A program made the position numbers and the translations under genes. A stretch of DNA of 64,000 bases from assembly GCF_003674095.1 (NCBI RefSeq), contig NZ_RDBF01000007.1, positions 62,001 to 126,000 on the forward strand. Reading direction: 5' to 3'. Below, in pieces: positions 1 to 7,750 of this stretch; positions within the stretch are counted from its first letter, which is position 1, and every line of letters starts with the position of its first letter. This stretch comes from Aeromicrobium phragmitis. GTDB lineage: Bacteria > Actinomycetota > Actinomycetes > Propionibacteriales > Nocardioidaceae. The notes below the pieces were generated by a model, which searched no databases, had not been told where the DNA came from, and worked only from the letters and a program-made list of their open reading frames with translations.

Positions 1-683
1 GCGCCGAGCACACCGCCGCCAGCGGACCCGAGCGCGATCAGTGCGACGACGATCCAGTCGATCGCGTCCCACGCCACGAGCACGAACACGACGGCAGCGA
101 TGCCGTTGACGCCGGTGACCAGGAGGTTCTTCATGGCGTTGATCGACTGCAATGATGCTGCGGTCAACATGCCGAGCATGCCAACCAGCAGAATGCCTTG
201 CGCCGCACCGAAGTAGCCGCCGTAGATCCCGACCACGAACGTCGCGACCGTGACCGCGGCCAGCCGCTTCCCGTGTGCACCGCCGCGCGGCACCCCGCCG
301 TTCCTGCGAGCCGCGCGCCGTTGCACGGCGGGACCAGCGACCACCATGACCAGCCCGAGCACCACCAGCACCGGCACGATCGCCGCGAACGCCTCTGCCG
401 GAAGCGCGAGCAGGAGGGCAGCTCCGGTGATACCGCCGGCGATGGAGGAGGGCAGCAGCCGGCGTAGTAACCGCGGATTGCCTCCGAGCTCGCGCCGATA
501 ACCGAACGTTCCCGCAAGGTTGCCGCCCAGCAACCCGATGCTGTTCGACACGTTGGCTGCCAGTGGCGGGTAGCCCAGCAAGAGCAGCACAGGAAACGTC
601 ACCAGGGTGCCGGAGCCGACGATGACGTTGATCATCCCGGCCCACACGCCAGCGCCGGCGATCGCCATCCACTCGGTCCACAT
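1..683 (-). CDS. TauE/SafE family membrane exporter, 3' end cut by window edge
   Basis: The reading frame opens with ATG at 683 on the minus strand and runs without a stop to base 1, so only the first 227 or so residues are present. The N-terminus (MWTEWMAIAGAGVWAGMINV, then IVGSGTLVTFP, LLLGYPPLAANVSNS and GLLGGNLAG) is the typical opening repeat of TauE/SafE (YfcA-type) proteins. A second half-repeat follows (GIYGGYFGAAQGILL), as expected of a family with two homologous four-helix halves. These proteins are membrane carriers proposed to export sulfite, sulfoacetate or other anions; the substrate here cannot be told. A -10-like TAGGGT lies on the minus strand at 707-702. The gene is divergent from putP. 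Confidence 0.85.
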   Translation of the reverse strand, partial: MWTEWMAIAGAGVWAGMINVIVGSGTLVTFPVLLLLGYPPLAANVSNSIGLLGGNLAGTFGYRRELGGNPRLLRRLLPSSIAGGITGAALLLALPAEAFAAIVPVLVVLGLVMVVAGPAVQRRAARRNGGVPRGGAHGKRLAAVTVATFVVGIYGGYFGAAQGILLVGMLGMLTAASLQSINAMKNLLVTGVNGIAAVVFVLVAWDAIDWIVVALIALGSAGGGVLG

Positions 684-799
684 ACGTCCCCCTGACGGGT
701 GACCCTATCGATCGGTCGTGGCAAGCCACCGCTTGGCTCACACCGTGCAGGTGTGCCATTCTGTGCGGGTTTACCCTGGAATTGAGGAAAGGCGATCCC

Positions 800-2299
800 T
801 TGTCCGACCAGACCTACCAGCTCGCGGCGCTCGTGATCTACTTCGCCGCCATGTTGGCGATCGGCTACTACGCCTACCGGCGTACGTCCAGCCACGAGGA
901 TTACATGCTCGCCGGCCGCAACCTGCCCTCGTGGGCGGCGGCCCTGAGCGCCGGCGCCTCCGACATGTCCGGCTGGCTCATGATGGGCCTACCGGGCGCC
1001 ATCTACGTCGCCGGCCTCATCGAATCGTGGATCGCGATCGGCCTGACGATCGGCGCTTACCTGAACTGGCGCTTCGTCGCCCCCCGGCTGCGCGCCTACA
1101 CCGAGGTCTCGCGGAACTCGATCACCATCCCGAGCTTCCTCGAGAACCGGCTGCGTGACTCCTCGCGCCTGCTGCGCGTGGCCTCGGGGATCGTCATCCT
1201 CGTGTTCTTCACCTTCTACGTGTCCTCGGGCATGGTCGCCGGGGGTGTGTTTTTCGAGAGCTCCTTCGATTCCAGCTACCTGTTCGGCATGGGCCTCGTC
1301 GCCGGGATCACCTTGCTGTACACCCTGTTCGGCGGGTTCCTCGGCGCATCGCTGACCGACGTCGTGCAGGGGGTCATGATGATGATCGCCCTCATCGTCG
1401 TCCCGGTCATGGCAGTCATCGCCCTCGGCGGTCCGGGCGAGGCGATCAGCGCCGTGCGCGAGCTCGAGCCGGGCCATCTGTCCTTCGCCGGAGGCACCGC
1501 GCTCACCACGACGGCCGTCGTCGGCATCATCTCGGCACTCGGTTGGGGTCTGGGCTACTTCGGCCAACCGCACATCATCGTGCGCTTCATGGCGTTGCGT
1601 AACCCGTCCGCCGCCACCGCGGCGCGCCGCATCGGCATGGGCTGGATGATCGTCTCGATGATCGGTGCCGTGATCGGCGGTCTGGTCGGCCTCGCGTACT
1701 TCGCCGAAGCCGGAAACGACGTCGGCGATCCGGAGACCGTCATCTTGACGATGGCGCAGCTGCTGCTCCACCCGGTCGTGGCCGGATTCGTTCTGGCGGC
1801 CGTCCTGGCGGCGGTGATGAGCACGATCTCCAGCCAGCTGATCGTGTCGTCGTCGGCGCTCGTCGAGGACCTGTACAAGGTCGTCGGCAAGTCCGCGCCC
1901 TCCTCGCGCGTCCTGGTGACGCTCGGTCGGGTGTGTGTGCTGGTGGTGGCCGTGGTCGCCGCGTTGCTCGCCCTCGATCCCGACGGAACCATCCTCAGCC
2001 TGGTCGGTTTCGCCTGGGCCGGATTCGGCGCATCGTTCGGCCCGATCATCCTGCTGAGCCTGTTCTGGCGCAAGCTCACCAACTGGGGTGCGCTGGCCGG
2101 CCTCGTGACCGGCGCGCTCACGGTGTTCGCGTGGGACGCCTGGGGGACCGACCTCTACGAGATCATCCCGGGCTTCCTCGTCAATCTCGTCGTCGCGGTC
2201 GTCGTCAGCCTCCTGACCTACCGCCGCGATGAGGAGATCGAGCAGGAGTTCGCCGACGCCGTGAAACTCGTTCAGGTCCGCGAGACGACGGCCTCCTGA
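800..2299 (+). CDS. putP: Sodium/proline symporter PutP
   Basis: A sodium:solute symporter (SSS) of 499 aa that imports proline with Na+ across the cytoplasmic membrane. The N-terminal third carries the PutP signature regions YMLAGRNLPSW, LSAGASDMSGWLMMGLPGA and LNWRFVAPRLR, and about 13 hydrophobic segments follow. Length matches E. coli PutP (about 500 aa). The frame is open from a TTG at 782, but AGGAAAGG at 785-792 sits 7 nt before the TTG at 800, so 800 is the better start. The tail (DEEIEQEFADAVKLVQ) is hydrophilic and cytoplasmic. A -10-like TACCCT lies at 772-777. Another SSS substrate cannot be excluded, but similarity to PutP is strong throughout. Confidence 0.93.
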   Translation: MSDQTYQLAALVIYFAAMLAIGYYAYRRTSSHEDYMLAGRNLPSWAAALSAGASDMSGWLMMGLPGAIYVAGLIESWIAIGLTIGAYLNWRFVAPRLRAYTEVSRNSITIPSFLENRLRDSSRLLRVASGIVILVFFTFYVSSGMVAGGVFFESSFDSSYLFGMGLVAGITLLYTLFGGFLGASLTDVVQGVMMMIALIVVPVMAVIALGGPGEAISAVRELEPGHLSFAGGTALTTTAVVGIISALGWGLGYFGQPHIIVRFMALRNPSAATAARRIGMGWMIVSMIGAVIGGLVGLAYFAEAGNDVGDPETVILTMAQLLLHPVVAGFVLAAVLAAVMSTISSQLIVSSSALVEDLYKVVGKSAPSSRVLVTLGRVCVLVVAVVAALLALDPDGTILSLVGFAWAGFGASFGPIILLSLFWRKLTNWGALAGLVTGALTVFAWDAWGTDLYEIIPGFLVNLVVAVVVSLLTYRRDEEIEQEFADAVKLVQVRETTAS

Positions 2300-2322
2300 T
2301 TCGCCGGTCGCCCTCGCCCGTC

Positions 2323-2691
2323 TCAGTAGCCACGGAGGCGGTCGAGGGCCCGGCGGTCCTTCTTGGTCGGACGACCGGCGCCGCGATCACGTTGCGGCAT
2401 CGCGAGGCGGTACTCACGCGGCGGCGGAGGCGGGGAGTGGTCCTCGTAGCACTCGCGCGCGACGGCCGCACCGACTCTGCGGTTGAGCAGCTTGGTCACG
2501 ACGGCGACGCGTTCGCCCGAGGGTGCGGTGACCTCCACCTTGTCGCCCACGTGCACCGGCTGCGCCGGCTTGGCGCGCCGGCCGTTGACGTGCACCTTGC
2601 CGCCCTTGCACGCCGTCGCGGCAGCGTTGCGGCTGGGATAGAGCCGCACGGCCCACACCCAGACGTCGACTCGCACGCTGCTCGGTTCCAC
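2323..2691 (-). CDS. S4-domain RNA-binding protein (Hsp15-like)
   Basis: This 122-aa protein has an N-terminal S4 domain (about residues 6-65: VDVWVWAVRLYPSRNAA, then GGKVHVNGRRAKPAQ and VHVGDKVEV). This is the arrangement of Hsp15/HslR-type proteins that bind rRNA or stalled 50S-nascent-chain complexes. A basic, proline-rich C-terminal tail ends GRPTKKDRRALDRLRGY, typical of actinobacterial members. The start is GTG at 2691, preceded on the minus strand by TAACCT exactly 6 nt upstream, which suggests a leaderless mRNA. It is divergent from a second S4 protein. The role in translation or ribosome rescue is inferred from the family. Confidence 0.85.
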   Translation of the reverse strand: MEPSSVRVDVWVWAVRLYPSRNAAATACKGGKVHVNGRRAKPAQPVHVGDKVEVTAPSGERVAVVTKLLNRRVGAAVARECYEDHSPPPPPREYRLAMPQRDRGAGRPTKKDRRALDRLRGY

Positions 2692-2697
2692 GCATCG

Positions 2698-2703
2698 AGG
2701 TTA
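2698..2703 (-). promoter_or_regulatory. -10 element for leaderless S4 gene
   Basis: TAACCT on the minus strand ends 6 nt before the GTG at 2691, so transcription would start at or next to the start codon. No convincing -35 box or Shine-Dalgarno sequence is seen. Confidence 0.45.
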
Positions 2704-2722
2704 CCGCTGGCACAGTGGGGTC

Positions 2723-2953
2723 ATGCCTGAAGACATCGAGGACGTGGTCATCAGTTCGGACGTGATCCGCCTCGGCCAGCTGTTGAAGTACGTCGGCGTC
2801 GCGGAGTCCGGCGCGCAGGCGGGGTCGTTGATCGCCGCGGGGGACGTGCGGGTCAACGGTGACGTCGAGACGCGCCGCGGGCGCCAGCTCGTCCGCGGCG
2901 ACGTCATCGAGGTCGCCGTCCCCAGCGGCGCCTCCCGCCTCCGCATCGCCTGA
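2723..2953 (+). CDS. Small S4-domain RNA-binding protein (YbcJ/YaaA-like)
   Basis: A 76-aa protein that is almost only an S4 domain: IRLGQLLKYVGVAESGAQAG, then IAAGDVRVNGDVETRRG and LVRGDVIEV. It resembles the short RNA-binding proteins of the YbcJ/YaaA group, which bind structured RNA. The ATG at 2723 has no clear ribosome-binding site; a weak CACAGT hexamer lies 6 nt before it. The gene is divergent from the longer S4 protein with 31 nt between the starts, so both probably share a promoter region. Precise RNA target unknown. Confidence 0.8.
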   Translation: MPEDIEDVVISSDVIRLGQLLKYVGVAESGAQAGSLIAAGDVRVNGDVETRRGRQLVRGDVIEVAVPSGASRLRIA

Positions 2954-2965
2954 CCGGCGCGGCGG

Positions 2966-3388
2966 TCAGGACAGTCGTTCGCGCCATGCCGGAAGATCGT
3001 TCACGACGAACGCCGCCGCGTCGCCCATCCCGTTGTCGTCCCACGTCACCACGAGCAGTTCGCGGTTCGACGTGCGCCCCATGAAATGCCGGTCCGCGGT
3101 GACCGAGGTGATCGCGGACCGCTCGATCCGCACCTCCCGCTCGGGCATCAGTTGGACGAAGACGAGCGTGTCCGGTCCGAGGCCCAGCATCCCCGGTCCG
3201 GGTCGCTGATCGCGTCGGTCCGCCGCCCATCCGAACAAGGTGGCGGGATCGGACTCGCGGGTGCCGGCCGCTCCGAGTCGCGACCGCAGTCGTCGCCGCA
3301 TCCGCAGCACCCGGGCCGCGCCGACGAGGAGCGCGAGCACCACGAGGGCTCCGAGGACGGCGAGCACGATCAGCACGATGTCGAGCAT
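2966..3388 (-). CDS. Single-pass membrane protein of unknown function
   Basis: A 140-aa protein with one N-terminal membrane helix (residues 3-25: LDIVLIVLAVLGALVVLALL), a short arginine-rich stretch (RMRRRLRSRLG) and a soluble domain of about 100 residues rich in beta-strand (LGPDTLVFVQLMPEREVRIE, then TSNRELLVVTWDDNG). The layout resembles the DUF2550 family of actinobacterial membrane proteins, but this match is tentative. It converges with the short S4 gene, leaving 12 nt between stops. No enzymatic motif is visible. Confidence 0.7.
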   Translation of the reverse strand: MLDIVLIVLAVLGALVVLALLVGAARVLRMRRRLRSRLGAAGTRESDPATLFGWAADRRDQRPGPGMLGLGPDTLVFVQLMPEREVRIERSAITSVTADRHFMGRTSNRELLVVTWDDNGMGDAAAFVVNDLPAWRERLS

Positions 3389-3455
3389 GCGGACATCCTG
3401 CCGTACCCCCGGCTCGTCGAGGATGCCGACGGGATCGGAGATGGCGACGTTCGCG

Positions 3456-3461
3456 TACGAT
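3456..3461 (+). promoter_or_regulatory. -10 element for leaderless pseudouridine synthase
   Basis: TACGAT ends 6 nt before the GTG at 3468. The same spacing recurs upstream of several genes in this window. Confidence 0.45.
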
Positions 3462-3467
3462 TCCCGC

Positions 3468-4424
3468 GTGCCGCCCCGCTCTCCGCTTCCGCCGCGTCAT
3501 GGGCTCGGCGCCGCCTGGGTCCGCACGCCCGACCGCGACAAGAACCGCCCCGCGCCGTGGCCGACGATGGGGGCGTGGCTGCGCGACAAACTCCCGGCGC
3601 ACGTCGACGTAGCGGCGATGCTCCGGGAGCAGCGGTTCGTGTATGACAGCGGGCGGCCGGTGCGCGAGGACGACGCCTACCTGCCGCACACGTTCGTGTG
3701 GTTCCATCGCGAGCTGCGCGAGGAGCCCGACGTCCCCGGCGCCATCCACGTGGTCCACCGCGACGAGCGGATCGTGATCGTCGACAAGCCGCCGTTCCTG
3801 TCCTCGATTCCGCGCGGTCGGCACGTGCGCCAGAGCGTCGTGGTGCGCCTGCGCGAGGAGCTCGGCCTGCCCGAGCTGTCGCCGGTGCACCGTCTGGACC
3901 GGGTCACCTCGGGGCTGTTGATGCTCGCGGTCGAGCGGCGGTGGCGCGGCCCGTACCAGTCGCTGTTCCACGCCCGGCGGGTGAGCAAGGTCTACCGGGC
4001 GCTCGCTCCGGTGCGTGACGACCTCGCGTTGCCCGTGACCGTGCGCAACCACGTGCGGAAGGAACGAGGGCGCTGGCAGGCGGAAGTCGTCGAGGACGCG
4101 CCGGTCAACGCCGAGACCGTGGTGGAGCTCGAGTCGCGGCACGGGCGTTACGGGGTCTACCGGCTCAGCCCGTCCACCGGACGCACGCATCAACTGCGGC
4201 TCCACCTGCACGGACTCGGCATCCCCATCGTCGGGGACCCCCTCTATCCGGTGATGCTCGACGTCGCCATCGACGACTTCACCTCGCCGCTGCAGCTTCT
4301 CGCCAGTGAGCTGGCGTTCGACGATCCCGTCGACAGCATCCGCAGGCACTTCCGGTCCCGCCGATCGTTGCCGCTGGAGACCGAACCGACCTCGCTCGGT
4401 GCTGGCCGATCCGGCCTCTCGTGA
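3468..4424 (+). CDS. RluA-family pseudouridine synthase
   Basis: A 318-aa enzyme that isomerises uridine to pseudouridine in RNA. The RluA core is clear: HVVHRDERIVIVDKPPFLS, then the catalytic motif HRLDRVTSGLLML with the invariant Asp, then GRTHQLRLHLHGLGIPIVGDPLYP near the C-terminus. The frame is open further upstream, but GTG at 3468 (protein start VPPRSPLPPRHGLG) matches the usual N-terminus of actinobacterial homologues and has TACGAT 6 nt upstream. Target site on rRNA or tRNA cannot be told from sequence. It is transcribed away from the membrane-protein gene that ends at 2966. Confidence 0.88.
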   Translation: MPPRSPLPPRHGLGAAWVRTPDRDKNRPAPWPTMGAWLRDKLPAHVDVAAMLREQRFVYDSGRPVREDDAYLPHTFVWFHRELREEPDVPGAIHVVHRDERIVIVDKPPFLSSIPRGRHVRQSVVVRLREELGLPELSPVHRLDRVTSGLLMLAVERRWRGPYQSLFHARRVSKVYRALAPVRDDLALPVTVRNHVRKERGRWQAEVVEDAPVNAETVVELESRHGRYGVYRLSPSTGRTHQLRLHLHGLGIPIVGDPLYPVMLDVAIDDFTSPLQLLASELAFDDPVDSIRRHFRSRRSLPLETEPTSLGAGRSGLS

Positions 4425-4461
4425 CATAGGTTCGGCCCCACCGAAAAAAGTCCCCGCACGG

Positions 4462-4491
4462 TGTCGATCGCGCGCTCTGCCGTTCGACGTC
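4462..4491 (+). promoter_or_regulatory. Candidate ECF42 promoter (TGTCGA - 17 nt - CGACGTC)
   Basis: TGTCGA at 4462-4467 is followed after 17 nt by CGACGTC at 4485-4491. From memory, ECF42 sigma factors recognise TGTCGA at -35 and CGA/CGTC-like bases at -10. The site lies about 50 nt before the DGPF gene that is coupled to the sigma factor, which fits autoregulation. Confidence 0.55.
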
Positions 4492-4543
4492 CAGGTAGAG
4501 AGAGGACGCAATGGGCGACCTCCCCACCGGAAGGAACCACCCC

Positions 4544-4966
4544 ATGAAGTACATGCTGATCATGCGCACCACCGACGCCGCGGCCGACGCCGCCCACGAC
4601 GTGGACTTCGAAGAGATCATCAACGCGATGGGCCGCTACAACGAGTCCATGATCAACGCCGGCGTCCTGCTGGCCGGCGAGGGGCTCAGCGACGCCTCCG
4701 AGGGCGCGGTCGTCGACTTCTCCGGCGACCAGCCGATCGTCACCGACGGTCCGTACGGCGAGACCCACGAGCTGTTCAACGGATTCTGGATCGTGCAGGT
4801 CGCGAGCAAGGAGGAGGCCGTCGAATGGGCGAGCCGCGCACCGCTCGGCCCGGGCAGCAAGATCGAGGTGCGCCGGGTGACCGACGAGAGCGACTTCGAG
4901 GACTACGCCGGCAACGAGTACCTCGAGAAGGAGAAAGGTTGGCGCGAGCAGCTCGGCACGCCGTGA
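4544..4966 (+). CDS. DGPF/YCII-domain protein linked to ECF42 sigma factor
   Basis: A 140-aa YCII-related protein: MKYMLIMRTTD at the start, a central IVTDGPYGETHELFNGFWIV segment containing the DGPF-type motif (here DGPY), and EVRRVTDESDF near the end. DGPF proteins are the conserved neighbours of ECF42 sigma factors and probably small-molecule-binding or enzymatic proteins of unknown substrate. The ATG at 4544 is preceded by GGAAGGA at a good distance; the open frame extends to 4511 but lacks such a site. The stop overlaps the sigma-factor start (GTGA), so the two are translationally coupled. Confidence 0.88.
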   Translation: MKYMLIMRTTDAAADAAHDVDFEEIINAMGRYNESMINAGVLLAGEGLSDASEGAVVDFSGDQPIVTDGPYGETHELFNGFWIVQVASKEEAVEWASRAPLGPGSKIEVRRVTDESDFEDYAGNEYLEKEKGWREQLGTP

Positions 4967-6192
4967 ACGCCGATCTCCAGCGCTCGATCGACGTCATCTG
5001 GCGCATCGAGGGGGCGCGAGTCGTCGCGACTCTCGCCCGCATGGTCGGCGACGTCGGTCTCGCCGAGGACCTGGCTCAGGACGCCGTGGCTGACGCGTTG
5101 GAGCAGTGGCCCGAGTCAGGCGTCCCGCGAAACGCGGGCGCCTGGCTCACCGCCGTCGCCAAGCGCAAGGCGATCGACGCGTGGCGCCGCCGGGAGCGCC
5201 TCGACGAGCGCTACCGCGCCATCGCCCACGATCTCGACGTCGTCGTCGACGACGCGTGGGAGCCGATCGCCGATGACGTGCTCAAACTCGTGTTCGCGGC
5301 GTGCCATCCGGTCCTGAGTCGAGAGGCGCAGGTGGCCCTGACGCTACGGGTGGTGGGTGGCTTGACGAGCGAGGAGATCGCCCGGATGTTCCTCGTGCCG
5401 GTCACGACGATGCAGCAGCGCATCGTCCGGGCGAAGAAGACCCTCACCGCCGCGCGCGTGCCGTTCGAGATCCCCGAGCCGCGGGAGTGGCCGGAGCGCA
5501 TGGCCGCGGTCCTGAGCGTGATCTACCTCGTGTTCACCGAGGGCTATTCGGCCACGTCCGGTGACCGGTGGATCCGGCCCGACGTTGCCGCCGAGGCGCT
5601 TCGGCTGGGTCGCATGGTGGCGGCACTGGCACCGCGCGAGCCTGAAGCCCACGGACTCGTGGCCCTCATGGAGTTGCAGGCCTCTCGCTTTCCGGCGCGC
5701 CTCGGCACGCAGGGGCGGCCGATCCTGCTGGGCGACCAGGATCGGACACGCTGGGACCGCGCTCAGATCACCCGCGGCCTGGACGCGCTCCACCGCGCTG
5801 ACGCGATCGGCCGGGGGCGCGGGCCGTACGCCTTGCAAGCGGCCATCGCCGCATGCCATGCCGTCGCGCCGAGCGTCGCGAAGACGGACTGGGAACAGAT
5901 CGTGACCTTGTACGAGGCGCTGGACCGGCTCGCCGGCAATCCGGTGGTCACCCTCAACCGCGCGGTCGCCGTCTCGATGGCGTCCGGCCCTGACGCGGCT
6001 CTGGCGATCGTCGACGGGCTCGCCGACGAAGGACGTCTGCGGAACTCGCACCTGGTGCCGAGCGTCCGCGGCGAACTCCTCCTGCAGCTCGGCCGGATCG
6101 ACGAGGCCCGCGACGAGCTGCGGCGCGCAATCGACCGCGTCGGCAACGATCGGCAGCGTGACGTGCTGATGGAGAAGCTCGCGCAGTTGTGA
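4963..6192 (+). CDS. ECF sigma factor, ECF42 type, with C-terminal TPR-like extension
   Basis: A 409-aa RNA polymerase sigma factor. Residues about 1-170 hold sigma region 2 (LAEDLAQDAVADALEQWP, then WLTAVAKRKAIDAWRRRERL) and region 4 (ALTLRVVGGLTSEEIARMFL, then TTMQQRIVRAKKTL). The remaining 230 residues are a helical extension (RMAAVLSVIYLVFTEGYSA, then LALVDGLADEGRL-like helices and LLQLGRIDEARDELRRAI) typical of ECF42, which lacks a classical anti-sigma factor and uses this TPR-like domain for control. Start GTG at 4963 overlaps the DGPF stop. The signal sensed is unknown. Note that the exact extension helix near residue 345 reads LAIVDGLADEGRL. Confidence 0.9.
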   Translation: MNADLQRSIDVIWRIEGARVVATLARMVGDVGLAEDLAQDAVADALEQWPESGVPRNAGAWLTAVAKRKAIDAWRRRERLDERYRAIAHDLDVVVDDAWEPIADDVLKLVFAACHPVLSREAQVALTLRVVGGLTSEEIARMFLVPVTTMQQRIVRAKKTLTAARVPFEIPEPREWPERMAAVLSVIYLVFTEGYSATSGDRWIRPDVAAEALRLGRMVAALAPREPEAHGLVALMELQASRFPARLGTQGRPILLGDQDRTRWDRAQITRGLDALHRADAIGRGRGPYALQAAIAACHAVAPSVAKTDWEQIVTLYEALDRLAGNPVVTLNRAVAVSMASGPDAALAIVDGLADEGRLRNSHLVPSVRGELLLQLGRIDEARDELRRAIDRVGNDRQRDVLMEKLAQL

Positions 6193-6230
6193 CGTCCGCG
6201 CGGTCCCAGGACTGCTGGCAGACTGAGCCT

Positions 6231-6863
6231 ATGAACGGAGCCGGTGACGCGCGCGAGTTCTGGGAGTCCCGCTACCGCGAACGGGAGCAGACGTGGTCGG
6301 GTCGGCCCAACCAGTCACTCGTCGATGTCGTCGACGACATGCTGCCGGGCCGCGCCTTGGATCTGGGATGCGGCGAGGGCGGCGACAGCATCTGGCTCGC
6401 CGCACAAGGGTGGTCGGTCACCGCGGTCGACGTCTCCCCGACAGCGCTCGAACGCGCACGGCGGGCCGCAACGGACGCCGGCCTCGCGGACAACATCAGC
6501 TGGCGCGTGCACGACCTCGCGGCCTGGGAGCCGGAGGGGGAGTTCGACCTCGTCTCGGCATGCTTCCTCCAGTCTCCCGTCGAGTTTCCGCGGTACGAGG
6601 TCCTGCGATCGACAGCCGAACGCCTCGCCCCGAACGGCCATCTTCTCGTCGTCGCTCACGCCTCGGCTCCACCCTGGGCTCGCGACCGACACGAGGGCCA
6701 CGGTCCGCCGCTGCTCAACGCCGAAGAGGAGGTCGCCGCCCTCTCCCTGCCCATCGAGCAGTGGGAGGTCGTCGTGGCGGAGAACCGCCCCCGCCGGGTC
6801 ACCGGTCCCGACGGGGAGCAGGCCGAGATCCTCGACGCCGTCGTCCTGGTGCGCCGGCGCTGA
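6231..6863 (+). CDS. Class I SAM-dependent methyltransferase
   Basis: A 210-aa protein with the Rossmann SAM-binding motif ALDLGCGEGGDSIWLAAQGW (residues about 42-61), an acidic end of strand 2 (VTAVDVSPTALERA) and post-motif FDLVSACFLQSPVEFP. The N-terminus FWESRYREREQTWSGRPN resembles TehB/thiopurine-methyltransferase-like small-molecule methyltransferases. Start ATG at 6231; a CAGACT hexamer lies 6 nt before it. The stop overlaps the next ATG by one base, so it is probably cotranscribed with the DUF72 gene. Substrate unknown. Confidence 0.85.
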   Translation: MNGAGDAREFWESRYREREQTWSGRPNQSLVDVVDDMLPGRALDLGCGEGGDSIWLAAQGWSVTAVDVSPTALERARRAATDAGLADNISWRVHDLAAWEPEGEFDLVSACFLQSPVEFPRYEVLRSTAERLAPNGHLLVVAHASAPPWARDRHEGHGPPLLNAEEEVAALSLPIEQWEVVVAENRPRRVTGPDGEQAEILDAVVLVRRR

Positions 6864-7705
6864 TGCAGGTCCGGATCGGGGTCTCGGGCTGGAGTTATCG
6901 GTCCTGGCACGGCGACTACTACCCCTCGTCGGTGCGTCAGCGAGACGAACTCGCCTACCTGGCCGCGCGGCTGTCGACGGCGGAGGTCAACGCCAGCTTC
7001 TACCGGCTCCAGCGGCCGAGCACCTACCAGCGGTGGTACGAGACGGTGAGCGCGGACTTCCGGTTCGCCCTCAAGGGCGGCCGTTACCTGACGCATCTTC
7101 GGCGACTGCGCGATCCCCGCCAGCCGCTCGCCAACTTCCTGGGGTCGGGTGTGCTCGCCCTGCGTGATCGGCTCGGGCCGATGTTGTGGCAACTGCCGGC
7201 CGACTTCGACCTCACCTCGCCCGACGTGCCCGCCTTCCTCGCCATGCTGCCGCGCACGTATGCGCAGGCGCGCGAGATCGCCCGGGAGCACGGCCCGGCG
7301 CTCGCCGCCGCGGACCGTCACTGGTTCGGTGACGGGGAGCACGACGCCCTGCCGCTGCACCACGCCCTGGAGGTGCGGGGGGAGGCGGGGCTCGACCGTC
7401 TCCTACCGGTGTTGGCCGAGTACGACGTGGCGCTCGTCGCCTCCGACGGTGCCGGCACCTGGCCGGTGTTCACCGAGCCCACGGCCTCGTTCGCCTACGT
7501 CCGCCTCCACGGCCCGGAGGTCCTCTACCACGGCGGTTACGACGACGCGTTGCTCGAGGAATGGGCCGATCGGATCGTGGCCTGGGGACGCGACACCTGG
7601 GTCTACTTCGACAACGACGCCGACGGGCGCGCCCCGCATGACGCTGAGCGACTGAGCACGATCCTGCGTGGTCGGTCGGAATGCGTGGTACCCGGAGCCG
7701 TGTGA
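6863..7705 (+). CDS. DUF72 (YecE-like) TIM-barrel protein
   Basis: A 280-aa DUF72 protein. Family landmarks are the N-terminus VRIGVSGWSYRSWHGDYYP, EVNASFYRLQRPSTYQRW, FALKGGRYLTHLRRL, LPADFDLTSPDVPAFLAMLP, a late FAYVRLHGPEVLYHGGYDD and the terminal WVYFDNDADGRAPHDAERL. The fold is a TIM barrel and the biochemical role is not established; an AP-endonuclease-like or nuclease role has been suggested for the superfamily. ATG at 6863 shares one base with the methyltransferase stop. Confidence 0.88.
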   Translation: MQVRIGVSGWSYRSWHGDYYPSSVRQRDELAYLAARLSTAEVNASFYRLQRPSTYQRWYETVSADFRFALKGGRYLTHLRRLRDPRQPLANFLGSGVLALRDRLGPMLWQLPADFDLTSPDVPAFLAMLPRTYAQAREIAREHGPALAAADRHWFGDGEHDALPLHHALEVRGEAGLDRLLPVLAEYDVALVASDGAGTWPVFTEPTASFAYVRLHGPEVLYHGGYDDALLEEWADRIVAWGRDTWVYFDNDADGRAPHDAERLSTILRGRSECVVPGAV

Positions 7706-7750
7706 GGCTGGAGGCTCCGAGAACCTCACGACCCAGGAGGTATCGACTCC

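Noticed and set aside
4427..4450. Terminator after the pseudouridine synthase (TTCGG/CCGAA stem)
   Set aside because: The stem is only 5 bp and is followed by A residues rather than T on the coding strand.
2904..4511. 535-codon minus-strand frame over the pseudouridine synthase
   Set aside because: Arg/His-rich composition without domains; the plus strand encodes an intact RluA-type enzyme.
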